Shown here: in pieces, positions 47,817-59,660 of the stretch
Layout of the letters: the number at the start of each line of letters is the position of its first letter
How positions within the stretch are numbered: the first letter of the stretch is position 1
From: Plasmodium relictum
Taxonomy: Eukaryota > Apicomplexa > Aconoidasida > Haemosporida > Plasmodiidae
Assembly (NCBI RefSeq): GCF_900005765.1
Contig: NC_041687.1
Coordinates: 372,001-436,000 of the forward strand
Direction: 5' to 3'
DNA length: 64,000 nt
Translations under genes and position numbers: made by a program
The notes under the pieces: model-generated
Seen by the model: only the letters and a program-made list of their open reading frames with translations
Databases searched by the model: none
What the model was told of the DNA's origin: nothing

Positions 47817-50757
47817 TTTTTTTTTTTTCTTAATATATAAAATAACAAAAAATATATTTTTATTGAATGTATCTCTGTGTATGTATACATACAATATTTA
47901 TATATATATTTTTTTACTATATGTTAATATATAGAAAAGAATTTTTTTACAAACCTTATAACATTTAATGAAAACAACTTAAAACATCAATTTTTTTTTT
48001 CTATTATATACATATATAGATGTATTTATTATTTCACTTTTACTAAAAAAAGTTTGTATTTTTTTTTATTTATCTTATAAATTTTTTTTTTTTTAATAAA
48101 ATAAAAATGTGTACATACTAAAAATTAAGTAGGATAAAATATATAATAAGCTAAATTTTATATAATATTAATTGGTTTAAATATTAATATAATTTGGATA
48201 TTCTTTTTTTTTATGATATATAATATGGAAATATTATTTTTACTTTTTTTTATAATTCTACCATCAAAAAATAAAATAGACAACACTTTTCTATTTTTGT
48301 TTTTTCTTATCCTTCTTTATTTTCTTTTTCTATATAATTTTTCTTTTCATATCAGTTTTTTTTTTTAATACATTAGGATATAGAATATACTGTAATATAA
48401 AAATCATTGAAAAACATATTTTCAGCATTTAGAAAAATTAAATATGCTTGCATCATTTCATAATTTAAAAAAATAGTATTATTTCTATTGATAAATATTT
48501 GTAAGAACAACAAAAACAAATATATATTATATTTTAAAAATTTTTTTTAAAATCTGATTAAAAGGATACTTTTTCACTAGAATAATACTTTAACCTTAAT
48601 GATTATTTCGAAAAATATTATTTCTTTTTTATTAACACGCATATATAAAGATACATTTTTAAAAGAGTCAAATACACACTACTAGTAACCATATAAAATA
48701 GAACTTATTAAATATTGAAGTTGTTAAAGAATAAACTTATTTAAAAAAATTTTAATAAAAAAAATACTGTAATAAAAAATATAAACAGAATAAAGACGAT
48801 ATAATTTGATATATAAATTATAAAAAAAATATTTTTTGTTACTAGAGACTAAATATTATTATATATATTTTTTTTTAGTTTCCAATAATAGTTATATTGA
48901 TAGTATGCTTTAATTGATATATTTTTTTAAAAATCTTATTATTATTTTTTATTTTGCATTTCATTTAAAAGAAAAAAAGCTTACATTTTTCAAAAAGTAA
49001 AATTAATAAATTCATGACAATGTAATATATATATATATTGATTATAATTTCTTAAAACATTATGACTATAAATGTTCAACTAATATTTTATAATTCCTTT
49101 TCATAAACTAAAAAGAACTACAATTAACTTTATAAAATCTTCTAATTATATTTGATTAATATCGCATAAATTTTTATTTTTTTTATATTTGTATAAATCA
49201 CTTTAATTCATTACATTTTCTTAAAAAAAAAATTTAAAAAAAAAAAAAACAATAAAATGTAAATAAAAATATATTTAATACTTACCTTTTTTTCCTTTTT
49301 TCTCTAAAAGAAAATTTATTCATTTAAATGTTAAAAACTGGAGAAGAAATTAATATTTTTAATAATATTTTATATTTGCTGTATATATATACTTAATGAG
49401 TAGCAATTTCCGTAAATGAAAAAAATTTTATAAAATATTTTATCAATATTATATATAAATTCTGATATTGTTTTCAAATTCATAAAAAAAAAAAGAAAAT
49501 ATATATAATTTTTTTTTTTTTTTGCAACTTAAATATATACTATAGTTAATATATAATTGTATAAAAGAAAAAAATAATGAATTTAAAATAATTTATATAC
49601 ATGTGTTTATTTATTTGATCAATTTTGTTTTTCTTGTGATTAACAAAATTTGCATATTTGTATATAATTCTTATAAAAGTAAATATTTTTTCTAATCTTG
49701 CACCAATAAATTTCAAACATCAGAAATTAAAACTTAAAAAATTAAAGAATACAAAAACTATTGTAGAAATATAACATTTACAAGTTGTTTAAATATATAT
49801 ATTTAGTTACACTTTCATATAATATTATTAATTGCCATTTCAATGAATTTATTCCTATAAATAATTATAAAAAATGATAAATTAATTAAAATTGTGTGTA
49901 AATATATTTTAACTTATTACATGTGTGCGCATCTTATGCAACCTGAGAAATTTATGAACAATTATATTACACAGATGAAAATACAAAAAATAAATATGTA
50001 TATATATATGCAATAACAATTCATTTGTTTCATTTTATTATGAAGAAAAAATTTTTCTTATATATTTTTTTTTTTGTTTCCTTTATACATATAATGTCAT
50101 TGTTTATAATTATTTGAATATTTTTATTAAATATTTGTTTGTTAAATCATTTCTGTTTTTTCATTCTTCTTGACTCTTTTTTTGTTTTAATTCATTATTT
50201 TTTTTTTTTTTTTTTGCTTTTTTGTTATTTAATGTTAATATTAAGCTATATGTATATATATTTATATTATTAGTTTTATGAATGTCTTTATTTGTTATAG
50301 ATTATTATCATAACTTAATTTTTTTATAAATCATGTTCTTAATATCAATTTAAATTGTTAAATATTATTTAAATAAGAACTTGTTATATTAAATTGTGTG
50401 ACCGTAATTAAAGTAATAACGTTTGTTAATATTTTAAGAAATCGTAAAATTTATACATAAAATTAACATAATCTTAAAATAAGACAATAAAAAATATTAT
50501 TGTAAATTTGTTTTAAAATATTTAATTCTGTATTAATTTTTTAAAAGAGCTATTTAATTTTGATAATTTAATTTTTTTTTTCTCCTTTTATTTTTCTTTA
50601 AATGCTTCATGAGCTGATTGATATTCTTATGAATTTATTTTTAATATGTAATAAATTAATTTAATATAATTAAAATAAGAAAAAGTAAAGAAAAAAAAAA
50701 TAAAATAAAATAAGTAAATAACAGTAGAGAGCGAAAAAAAAAAAAAAAGAAATAAAT
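47817..50757. other. Longest intergenic region of the window, 2.9 kb, divergent
   Basis: Between the start of the 12-exon gene (minus) and SET7 (plus). AT-rich, with short TA runs (near 49027 and 50000) and T-tracts (near 50200). Small patches with more G+C (for example 49922-49980, with tgtgtgcgcatc and acctgag) were checked for tRNA or snoRNA features without a supportable call. It should contain two promoters; an unannotated non-coding RNA cannot be excluded. Confidence 0.5.
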
Positions 50758-53700
50758 ATGGAAACAATTTTAAGGAGACTTAGAAGATCTAGTAACAAAA
50801 AAAAAAAAACAATAGAAATAGATGCTATTGACGAAAAAGAATGGGCCCAATCAAAAACATTAGATTTAACTGGTAATATTTTTTTTAATTTTTATTTATT
50901 TACATAAATTTATATGCATATAGACATACACTTTTAATTTTTTATAACTTTAAAAAACAAAGCCATATTACTCAATTTATCATCACTTTTTTTTTTCTTT
51001 TTTTTAATTCATAATAAAATAATACTATAATGATTTTTATGTAATTTTTTATTTATATTAAATGTATATAATTTCTTCTTTCATATTTATATATACTGTA
51101 AAATACTCTTTCTTTATCGTTATAATTTTTTTTTTCTTTTTGTGTATGTATATTTTTTTTACTTTTTCAGAGGATTTGTATGATTATACTTTGGATAAGA
51201 AATATAAAAATAATAAAAAAAAAAAAGATGAAAAAAGAGAGGATAATTTAGAAAATTTATATGGACTTAAAGATACATTAGGAAACTTGAAAAACAAAAA
51301 TAAAAAAAATGAAAAATATTATATAAATTCTTTTTCGCGAATGAATGAAGACATAACTAATGTTAGCACAGATTTTACTAACGAATATTCCAAAAAAAAA
51401 AATAAAAAGGAACATAAAATTAACATAAATAATAATGAAAAAAAGAAAATACAATATATATATAATGATTTTGAAAAGTATACTTGTGACACGAAAGAGT
51501 ATTCTGAAAATGATGAAGTAGATTTATATGAAGAAGAAGAAGAAGAAGGAGAAATTGATGAAATAAAAAGTAAAGAAGAGGAAGAAAAAGAAGAAATAGC
51601 TGATGAAGAAGAAGAAGAAGTAGTTGATGAAGAAGAGGAAGAAATAGTTGATGAAGAAGAAGAGGAAGAAATAGTTGAAGAAGAAGTAGTTGAGGAGGAA
51701 GAAGAAGAAAAATATCAAGAAATAGTAAATAAAGAGTATGAATATAATTACGAAGAGCAAAATAATAATAATAATAATAATAGAAAAAATTATGGAGAAA
51801 TGAATGAAATTAAATCTAATGAATTAGATCAAATTAGTGGAGAAATTATAACAGAAAACATAAAAGAAGATTCAGATACCAAAGAAAAATATATGGAGGA
51901 AAATGCTAGGGTAAGTATAGAAGATAATGAAGAATATTTAGAAGAAAAATTAGATGTATATACAGTAGAGGAAATAGATAATGAAGTAGAAGTCTCTCAC
52001 GTTAAGGGAAAAGGTAGATGTATGTTCACAAAAAAAAATTTAGATCCAGGCTCTATAATATTTATTGAAAAACCTTTACTAATTATTACCCCAAGTTTAA
52101 ATGAAAAATTATGGAATCATTTAAATAAACTAAACAATGAACAAAATTTTGAACTACCTCTTAAATGGCATTTTGCAGCTTTATGTAGTATTACTATTCT
52201 TGATGATTCTAGTTTTAAAGCATGTATTGATAAATGGGTTCCAGAACCTGATAAAGAACCTGATAAAGATGTCTATAATGTTTTAGATAAAGTATGTGAT
52301 AAGAAAATTTTTAAAAATGGTAAAAAAGTATATTATTATAAGAAAAAATTAATAGATCCAAATATATATGATAGAATCATACAAGTTTGGCATTACAATG
52401 CTTTCGGTCATCATACGGATAGTGAAGGATTAGTTCTATATAATCGTACAAAAAAATAAAAAAAAATAAACAAATAATTATGTACTTATGTAAGATAAAA
52501 TTAATTTATTATTATTTTTTTTATTTTAAGGTATATCGATGCTTGCGCATAGCTGCAATTCTACAGCTTGCTGGCACTATGGTGAAAATGACAGTTTTGT
52601 TCTAAGAGCAAGAATTAAATTAAATGCAGGAGATGAATTAACGATATCTTATCTTGGAGATGATGATTTATACAAATCATCCAATAGTTAAAAAAAAAAG
52701 AAAAAATAATTGTGAAAAGATCCACCTATAAATTAAAATTTTTTTTTTAATTAAATTTTCTTTTTTCCTTTTTATAGTCAGAAGAGAAAAGCTTACTAAC
52801 TGGTTATTTGTATGTATGTGTAGTAGGTGCACTAATCCAGTTGATAATTCTAGAGGTTTTAAATGTTCAACATGTGGAATAGGTAAAAAAAATAAAATAA
52901 AAATAATATGAATATAGATAAATATAAATATTTATGTATAATTAAAAATTTGTATGCATAAAAAAATATATTTATATATAAAAGCAATATACATATGTAG
53001 AATATATAAATTAATAATACTTGTAGGAACGTTTTTTATAAAAAGTGACCACCATGATGAAATTCCAATAACTACAAAATGTAACATATGTTTTTCTGAA
53101 ATATCCGAAAGCACAGCTTATGAATACATTGAATATGAAAATAGTTATATAGAGAGACTTCAGGAAACAGATAAAAGTGATATGTCTGATGCTTTAGCTG
53201 TTTATGTACAGGCTGATAAAATATTTACTCAACACTGGATAATGTTTCAATTATATACTATTCTTTTTGAAGGTTATAGAGATTCTTGTCAATGGGAGAA
53301 AGCTATATATTATCAAATGCAACGAATCAAATATGCCGTTGATGTAATACCTAGAGCTAATTATGTTTTAGCTTGGTTATATGAAGAATTAGGAGAAATT
53401 CATGCGAATTCTATAAATACTGATATTTTATTAACAGAAAATGATTTTACTATTACATACGAAGAAAAGTAATAAGAATTTTTTTATTTTTATATTAATA
53501 CAAATTTTTTTTTATAATAAAAAAAAAATTTATATTTATTACTTGTCAAAAAAAGTTTATATATTTTTAAGAAAAATAATACAGGAAAAACATAAATTTT
53601 TACATTTTATTAATTCTTTTTTTTTTCTTTTACTTTTTAGAAAAAGAATTTGTTCGCATTTTTTGAAATCCATACATTTATTGGAGATTTTATGCGGATA

Positions 53701-53927
53701 TTCACATGATTATTTGAGAGATTCTTTGGTAAATAATATACAATAAAAAAAAAAAACCTTTTTATCTAAATATATTTATTAATAGGATATATATAGCATT
53801 TATATCCCTTTATATTTTTTACAAACATTTAAACCTATGTCTTTTTTTTTTTTTTGAATTATTATAGAACAAGTATTATCGAATTGACAGTTTAACTACA
53901 ATAGACGCTCCACAAATAGAAGAATAA
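50758..53927 (+). CDS. SET7: SET-domain lysine methyltransferase SET7, 7 exons
   Basis: Exons: 50758-50872, 51171-52445, 52531-52686, 52778-52882, 53027-53468, 53641-53728 and 53868-53927; 746 residues. The first 300 residues are Lys/Asn-rich, then Glu-rich. The SET core starts at VSHVKGKGRCMF (about 310) and GSIIFIEKPLLII. It includes the substrate/AdoMet motif LAHSCNSTACWHY in exon 3 and the catalytic-Tyr segment DELTISYLGDD. It is followed by Cys clusters (CMCSRC, CSTCG, CNIC) like the post-SET zinc site of SMYD-type enzymes, and a helical C-terminal region. As I recall, P. falciparum SET7 is active on histone H3 and lies outside the nucleus. The whole catalytic set is intact. An in-frame Phe-rich stretch upstream of 51171 is intron, not an alternative start. 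The gene is convergent with the cysteine protease. Confidence 0.9.
51520..51713 (+). repeat. Coding Glu-rich repeat (gaagaa/gatgaa)
   Basis: Run of GAA/GAG codons with interspersed Asp, Ile and Val in degenerate units such as EEEEVVDEEEEEIVDEEE, within exon 2 of SET7. It produces a false Phe/Tyr-rich frame on the opposite strand (51524-51760). Confidence 0.9.
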
Positions 53928-54558
53928 AAAAAAAAATAAAAAAAATAAAAAAGGCTCTTAAATTTTCAATTTTTCCATAATATATATCAAAGGATATATT
54001 TAATTTTTGAAAATTTGATGTCTTTATTACATAAGAAAAAAAAAAAGTTATAATATAGTTTTAATTTTTTACAAAACCATTGTTTTTCTTATTAAAATAA
54101 AAGATTATAAATTAAAAAAAATAAATAAAAAGGAAAAGAAAATGAAAAATAAAAAAGGAAAATTAAAATGAAAGAAGATTAAAATGAAAAAAGAAGATTA
54201 TGAACACAATAATAACATTTCAGTATTAAAGTATCTAAATTTTAAATACTTCCTTAATTGTTTATATAAAAATATATATATTATTTTTTTTTGTTTTATT
54301 TAATTTTTTTTTTTTCTTTTTTTTTGTATTTAAAAGAACAAAATTATACAAAACTACTAAATAAAAAAAAAAAAAGAAATACTCATTTAATATGCTTTTC
54401 ATATTTCGTATTATAATTTCCTTTTTTATTTTTCTATGTGACATAAGTAGATCACCTTATGAAATTTATATACACATTTTTTAATCCAATAAACCATAAA
54501 TATGTTTAAACACTTGTAATTAATATATATATGCACAATTTTTTCCCTTTTTATTTTT
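53928..54558. other. Convergent intergenic region
   Basis: AT-rich spacer between the 3' ends of SET7 and the cysteine protease. It contains the imperfect A-rich repeat aaaatgaaa/aaaattaaaatgaa around 54130-54190. No gene was seen. Confidence 0.6.
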
Positions 54559-56022
54559 TTAATCAATTAAGGGGACGTAAGCATCTTTTCCTAATAAGCA
54601 TTTTCTTTGTGTACCTTTTTCATTTGTCTCAATTCTCATAAATCCTTTCTCACCCCATGATTCTCCCCATGAATTTTTTATTATATAATAATAGACATTT
54701 TCATTTTTATTTAAACTCGAATTATATATTTCCTCCATTCCAAAGCCAACAAGAATTACAGCATGATTAACCTCATATGCACATTTTCCATTATAGATGC
54801 CTGATCCGTAAAAACTGAAGTCGTCTGTAGCAGCTATGCTTACACTTATAGGACCTAGAAATGTTATAGCTTCTTTAAAACTATTTTCAGGTACAGATAC
54901 AAAAGTTTTAATTGTATGCTTCTTTTCGCATTTTGCTTTATAGCAAGATTCAGGTTTAGTATCAACATAAGGATACTCTTTGGATGTGCATAAACCACCG
55001 TTGTTTACTACATATTCATAAGCTAAAGGAATATATCCTCCAGTACAACCTAAATTCTTATCTGAACAGTCTACTAATTGTTGTTCACTTAAAGATATTC
55101 GTTCATTTTTTCTTATTAAATATTGAGATTCTATTCCTCCTACAGTACTAAATGCCCAACACGAGCCACAATTTTGTTGGTCTTTAGCTGGTGTAACTCC
55201 ATTGTGTTCTCTCCAATCAAATTTGGTAAGATTAAAATCTTCATATTCCTTCTTATATTGATCAATTATATCATCATAGCTACTTAAACCTGATATATTA
55301 TCTATATCTTTTTTTAAGTCAAATCTTTTTAAATTTAAATATTTCTTTTCAAATTCTTCAAAAGGCATGTCTCCAAATTGATTCATTCTCTTTTTATATA
55401 AGCTATCTTTTCTATTATGTTCTTCTATTTTTTTATGATTTTGAGAAAATATTAAAAATTTTTCTTGCATTTCGTTTGAAGTATCATACCTTTTATTATT
55501 TTCTTTTAAAAATAAGTAAAAGGAATTAACAACTTCTAAATTACTCATTAAAAATCTTACATCATATAAATTTACAGAATCCTCTTTCTTAGCTATTTTT
55601 AGATTTCCTTCTTTTTTTTTATATGCATTATCATTTCTATCATTTACATTTCTTTTATATTCATCACTTTCTGATTTATTATCATCATTTAAGTTATTTT
55701 TATCGTATATGGATATCAGCTCTTCTAATTTTGATAAAAAAATTTTTTTTCCATTTTTACTTTTTAATAAAGTAGTTATTAAATAATCATCATTAATAAC
55801 TTCATTAGGATCTCCCTTTAAATTATCATTTTTATTTCTTTCTTTATTAAAATATATTATTATTAATGTAAATAAAGAAAATATAGAAACAGACAAAATA
55901 ACGAATAATGATTTTTTTTTTTTTATTATCTTTTTTTCTAATGGTTTTTCTACAAAAACCTCTTTTTCATGTTTAATTTCTTCATTCGGAGAGTATTGCA
56001 TATGATATTCCATCTTTAACAA
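54559..56022 (-). CDS. Falcipain-2/3-type papain-family cysteine protease (haemoglobinase)
   Basis: Single exon, 487 residues. It is a type II membrane proprotein: a basic cytosolic start, one membrane helix (about 39-58), a long prodomain with the ERFNIN-type helix (EKFLIFSQNHKKIEEHN) and KRMNQFGDMPFEEF, then a mature protease. Active-site residues are Gln282, Cys288 (NCGSCWAFS), His420 (NHAVILVGFG) and Asn450 (KNSWGESWG). Two falcipain-specific parts are present: the N-terminal refolding extension before KFDWREHNGVTP, and the C-terminal arm insert after VGFGMEE, which binds haemoglobin. These enzymes digest haemoglobin in the food vacuole of blood stages. P. falciparum has three such genes at this locus by my recollection; only one is seen here. 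Which of falcipain-2 or -3 it is closer to cannot be decided by eye. Confidence 0.95.
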   Translation of the reverse strand: MLKMEYHMQYSPNEEIKHEKEVFVEKPLEKKIIKKKKSLFVILSVSIFSLFTLIIIYFNKERNKNDNLKGDPNEVINDDYLITTLLKSKNGKKIFLSKLEELISIYDKNNLNDDNKSESDEYKRNVNDRNDNAYKKKEGNLKIAKKEDSVNLYDVRFLMSNLEVVNSFYLFLKENNKRYDTSNEMQEKFLIFSQNHKKIEEHNRKDSLYKKRMNQFGDMPFEEFEKKYLNLKRFDLKKDIDNISGLSSYDDIIDQYKKEYEDFNLTKFDWREHNGVTPAKDQQNCGSCWAFSTVGGIESQYLIRKNERISLSEQQLVDCSDKNLGCTGGYIPLAYEYVVNNGGLCTSKEYPYVDTKPESCYKAKCEKKHTIKTFVSVPENSFKEAITFLGPISVSIAATDDFSFYGSGIYNGKCAYEVNHAVILVGFGMEEIYNSSLNKNENVYYYIIKNSWGESWGEKGFMRIETNEKGTQRKCLLGKDAYVPLID

Positions 56023-57253
56023 AAAAAAAGAAATATTCTAAGAATATATATATATTTATTTATTTAATATAAAAAAAAATTTAAAAAAAAACAAAAAAGC
56101 CTTAAAACGGTTTACTTTTATAAGATAGAAAGTTTCATATATATATATATATATATATAATTTTTTTAAATTTAAAAAAAAAAAAACCAAATTTAAATTA
56201 ATTTCTATAAAAATATCAAAAATTTAAATTCCTTAAAAACAATAAATTCTTAAAATAATTTTTTTTTTAGTATTTAAAAACGTACAAATATTTTTCTACT
56301 CAAAACTTGTAATTAAAATTTTTTGTAAAATTTTTCTAAATGAAAATTTTACATATAAAAAGCATTAAATATCACTTTCTTTAATGAGTATTTTAACTAA
56401 AAATTTTTTTAAAAAAAATATATAGTTTCAAAAAAAGAAAAATGAATTTAAATTCTATAAATAATATCAAAAATATATAAAAAAAAAAATAAGGTCTCTC
56501 ACATTAAAAAAAAATTATATATAGTTTTTACTCAAAAAAAACTATAGCAATATAAATTTATCAGTAAAATGTTTTTATTATATAGAAAATAAAAAATTTT
56601 AAAAAATAAAAAAAAAATTTTATCAAAAAGATGACATTTAAATAAATATATGAGAAACTTAAAAAAAAAAAAAAGTTTATTTATTGCAGTAACTTAAAAT
56701 GCACTCAAATTTTCTTAATGCTAGTAGATCTTTCTTATAAAAATATTTTAAAAAAACAAAGTATATTTTTATTTCTTTAAAAACATGAACTTTTATTAAA
56801 AAAAAAAAGGTTTATTTAAAAAAAAAATTTTTTAATAAAAAAAAAAAAAAGTAATCATTCATTAAAAAGTGCTATTTAAAAAAATATTCTAATAAAAAAA
56901 TATATATATTTTCTGCTGTGCAAATTTTAAGGAATAAAATTATCTAATATGTATATGTATAATGGTCTTTACAAAAAAAATATTCATTAAAATAAATTTT
57001 TAAAGTGAATTTTTTGTTTATATATTCGTTACTTTTAAATTTCTAAAAACTTATATGAAAAAAAAAAAAAAATTTAAAAAAAAATGTATATTATCGTTGT
57101 TTTTGAATAAAATAAAAAAAAATACATGAAAATTTTTTTTTTATTTAATGAATAAAAATCTTCATACTAATAAGAAATATAAAAAATGATTTCACCTTTT
57201 ACATAGGTGTGTATATATTTATATATATATATATATTAACTTATACATTAATT
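56023..57253. other. Divergent intergenic region, 1.2 kb
   Basis: Shared upstream region of the cysteine protease (minus) and the AP2 gene (plus). Very AT-rich, with many A-tracts of 8-13 and a (TA)n near 56140. No specific regulatory motif can be supported. Confidence 0.6.
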
Positions 57254-58361
57254 ATGAATATTTATAATGCAATATTTCAATTAAAAGAATATCCCAAAAT
57301 AAATAGTTGCATTTTTTATTCGATTAAGCTTCTTCATATAAGTTCAATATGTAAAAATAGGAAAAGTTTAAAATACTTAGATTGTATCAAAAATAATTCA
57401 TTAGTAAATAAAGAAAAAAAAAAGGAAGAATCTGTTGATAAAAATTTAAGTATAGAAATAAAAAAAAATTCCGATTTTGTTCAGTATGTTTTTAAATGGG
57501 GAATAGGAAATAAATTTCGTTCTGATCCAGAGAATAGGTTTTTATCATATTTTTAAGAAAAAAATTAAAATAAAAAATAAAGGGAAAATATTAATTTATA
57601 TATATTATCTATAATTATTTTATTATAATTTATTATAATCATTATTATTAATATTACTACTAATGCTATTATTATCGTCAAAATTATTTTATTTTTTACT
57701 TTTCTTTATCAATAGTACTCATATTATTATTGGTAATATTATTATTTTTAAATTAGATTTCACCCTGTCCACCTAAGTCGTTCGAAAGAAGTAACTATTA
57801 GAAAAAATTATTTTGATTCTGTTAATGAAAATATAAAGTATGAAGAACTAAATGAGCAATGGGAAGTTTTTTGGTATGAAAATAACAAATTAAATGCAAA
57901 ACCATTTCCAATTAAAAAATATGGAATAGAAGCAGCGAAAAAAGAAGCAATTAAATTTTATGAATCTTTAAAAGTAAAACCAACTTTTATTTTTTTTCGA
58001 ATATAAAAAAAATATCCATTTTATTTATTTATTTTTTTTTTTTTTTGAATAAAATATTTCAATTCCTTTTTATTTTTATTAGATTAATAATCGTACAAAT
58101 GAAAAGCCTAAATATGAATCAGGAGTAGAGGGTGAGAATATAATTTTTTTTTTTAAGTATTCTTTTAATATGCACATATATTTGTAAATGATACTTTATT
58201 ACACATTCTTAGGTGTTCACTATGATGTAATAACTAATTGCTGGGTATCTTTTTATAGATTAAATAATTTTCCTGTATGTAGATCCTTTTCAGCTGAATA
58301 TCATGGATTCGAAACAGCTAAAAAAATGGCAATAGAAAGGGTTAAAAGATATCAAAAATGA
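57254..58361 (+). CDS. Small AP2-domain (ApiAP2) protein, 4 exons
   Basis: Exons: 57254-57537, 57757-57973, 58083-58131 and 58213-58361; 232 residues, introns GT/AG. Two AP2-like modules are visible. The first (about 123-167) has NEQWEVFWYENNKLNAKPFP and GIEAAKKEAIKFYESL. The second (184-232) has GVHYDVITNCWVSFYRLN, then GFETAKKMAIERVKRY. Both show the W-x-(V/A/S)-x-(F/W)-Y strand and the G-x-x-x-A-K-x-x-A helix of AP2 domains. ApiAP2 proteins are the main apicomplexan transcription-factor family, yet this one is tiny, whereas most exceed 1000 residues. As I recall, an equally small ApiAP2 gene sits next to CYP19B on P. falciparum chromosome 11. The first 45 residues (IYNAIFQLKEYPKINS, KLLHISSICKNRKSLKY) are basic with few acids, so an organelle presequence is possible. 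An alternative start at 57209 adds an Ile/Tyr-rich stretch and is less likely. Confidence 0.82.
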
Positions 58362-58818
58362 CAAAATTTTCATAAATATAAACGTACAAATTATTGTAAT
58401 TAAGAAAAAAAAAAAAAAGAAGAAACATATTTAAATAAATTAAGAAAAACGTAATGAAATACATAATGTAACTATAAATATATAACTTTTACATAAATAC
58501 AATTTATTTTAAAAGAAGAAAAAAAACTTATACTTTAGAATGAAATAAATATATAAATTATTTTTTAGTATTATAAAAATAATTAATATTAATTTGCAAT
58601 TTTATATTATTGAAACTTTTTAATACCTTATAATTAAAAATTTCTTTTCCTATACATATTTGAAATTGTTATTTTTTAAAGTTAGTGTAAAATAACTTCT
58701 ACTGTTTCATAAAAAGGAAAATTTTTCTTTATATTAGCAAAAAAAGAAAAAAAAATAATAATTTTTGTTAAAAAAAAAACTATTACAAAAGAAAAAAAAA
58801 AAATTCTTATTAAGTCTT
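58362..58818. other. Convergent intergenic region
   Basis: AT-rich spacer between the 3' ends of the AP2 gene and CYP19B. No feature was seen. Confidence 0.6.
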
Positions 58819-59660
58819 TTATAATACTCCTGATTTCGTTACTAGAACTCTTTTTATTGGATCTCCATCAGCTGAACCAGCAGCTTCGATAGCAACTAAT
58901 TTATCAAGGCCTTCAATTACTTCACCAAAAACTATATGTTTTCCATCTAAATGAGAAGTTCTAACAAATGTAATAAAAAACTGACTACCATTAGTATTTT
59001 TTCCTGCATTAGCCATTGATAAAATTCCTCTTTTGCTATGCTTTGCTATAAAATTTTCGTCATCGAATGTATTTCCATATATACTTAAACCACCTGTCCC
59101 ATTAAAATTTGTTATATCCCCACCTTGTGCCATAAAATTTGGTATTATACGATGAAATATAGAATTGGTATAATTCAGCATTCTACCATCTACAATAGTA
59201 CCTTTACATATACTTATAAAATTTTCTACTGTTTTGGGAGCTACTTTTCCATATAATCCAAATACAATTCTTCCTATGGGATTGCCATTTATAGATATGT
59301 CAAAATATGCCTGTATTGTTCATAATTTAGTAAATACTATTAATAAGGCACAATATATATATATATATAAAATTATAATTTTAAAGTAAAATTCTTCTAA
59401 TTCAAAATATATTTATTATTTATTTTATTTTATTTTTTTTTTTCTGTTCATTTACAAAAAATTAATATGCTATATATCAAAAAAAACTTTTTTTTACTAA
59501 GGTACTTTGTGAGTGATTTCATGAGAGTCATTAGCCAAACACTTTTGTGACGCAACAAAAATTACTAAAATGATTGAAAGCTAAAAATTTAAAAAAATAT
59601 GTTTTAATTTTTTTTAATTTTTTTTTTTTTTTTTTTCTTTTATCTTACAAGTTTTCTCAT
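58819..59660 (-). CDS. CYP19B: Cyclophilin CYP19B, secretory-pathway peptidyl-prolyl isomerase
   Basis: Three exons in coding order: 59649-59660 (12 nt, MRKL), 59506-59580 and 58819-59310; 192 residues, introns GT/AG. Cyclophilins isomerise Xaa-Pro bonds during protein folding. Exons 1-2 form a signal peptide (LSIILVIFVASQKCLA), placing it in the ER or beyond; no KDEL-type tail is seen. Active-site residues match cyclophilin A: FHRIIPNFMAQGGD (Arg83, Phe88, Gln91), NGSQFFIT (Gln139) and LDGKH (His154). The position equal to cyclophilin A Trp121, the main contact for cyclosporin, is His149 here (RTSHLDG). The start codon lies alone in a 12-nt first exon, which is easy to miss; without it the frame would appear to start at Met73. 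Confidence 0.93.

Noticed and set aside
51062-51170. Hydrophobic N-terminal extension in front of SET7 exon 2
   Set aside because: It is intron sequence read in frame; exon 1 at 50758-50872 joins cleanly at 51171 and supplies a better start.
51524-51760. 78-codon minus-strand Phe/Tyr-rich frame
   Set aside because: Antisense of the Glu-rich repeat in SET7 exon 2.
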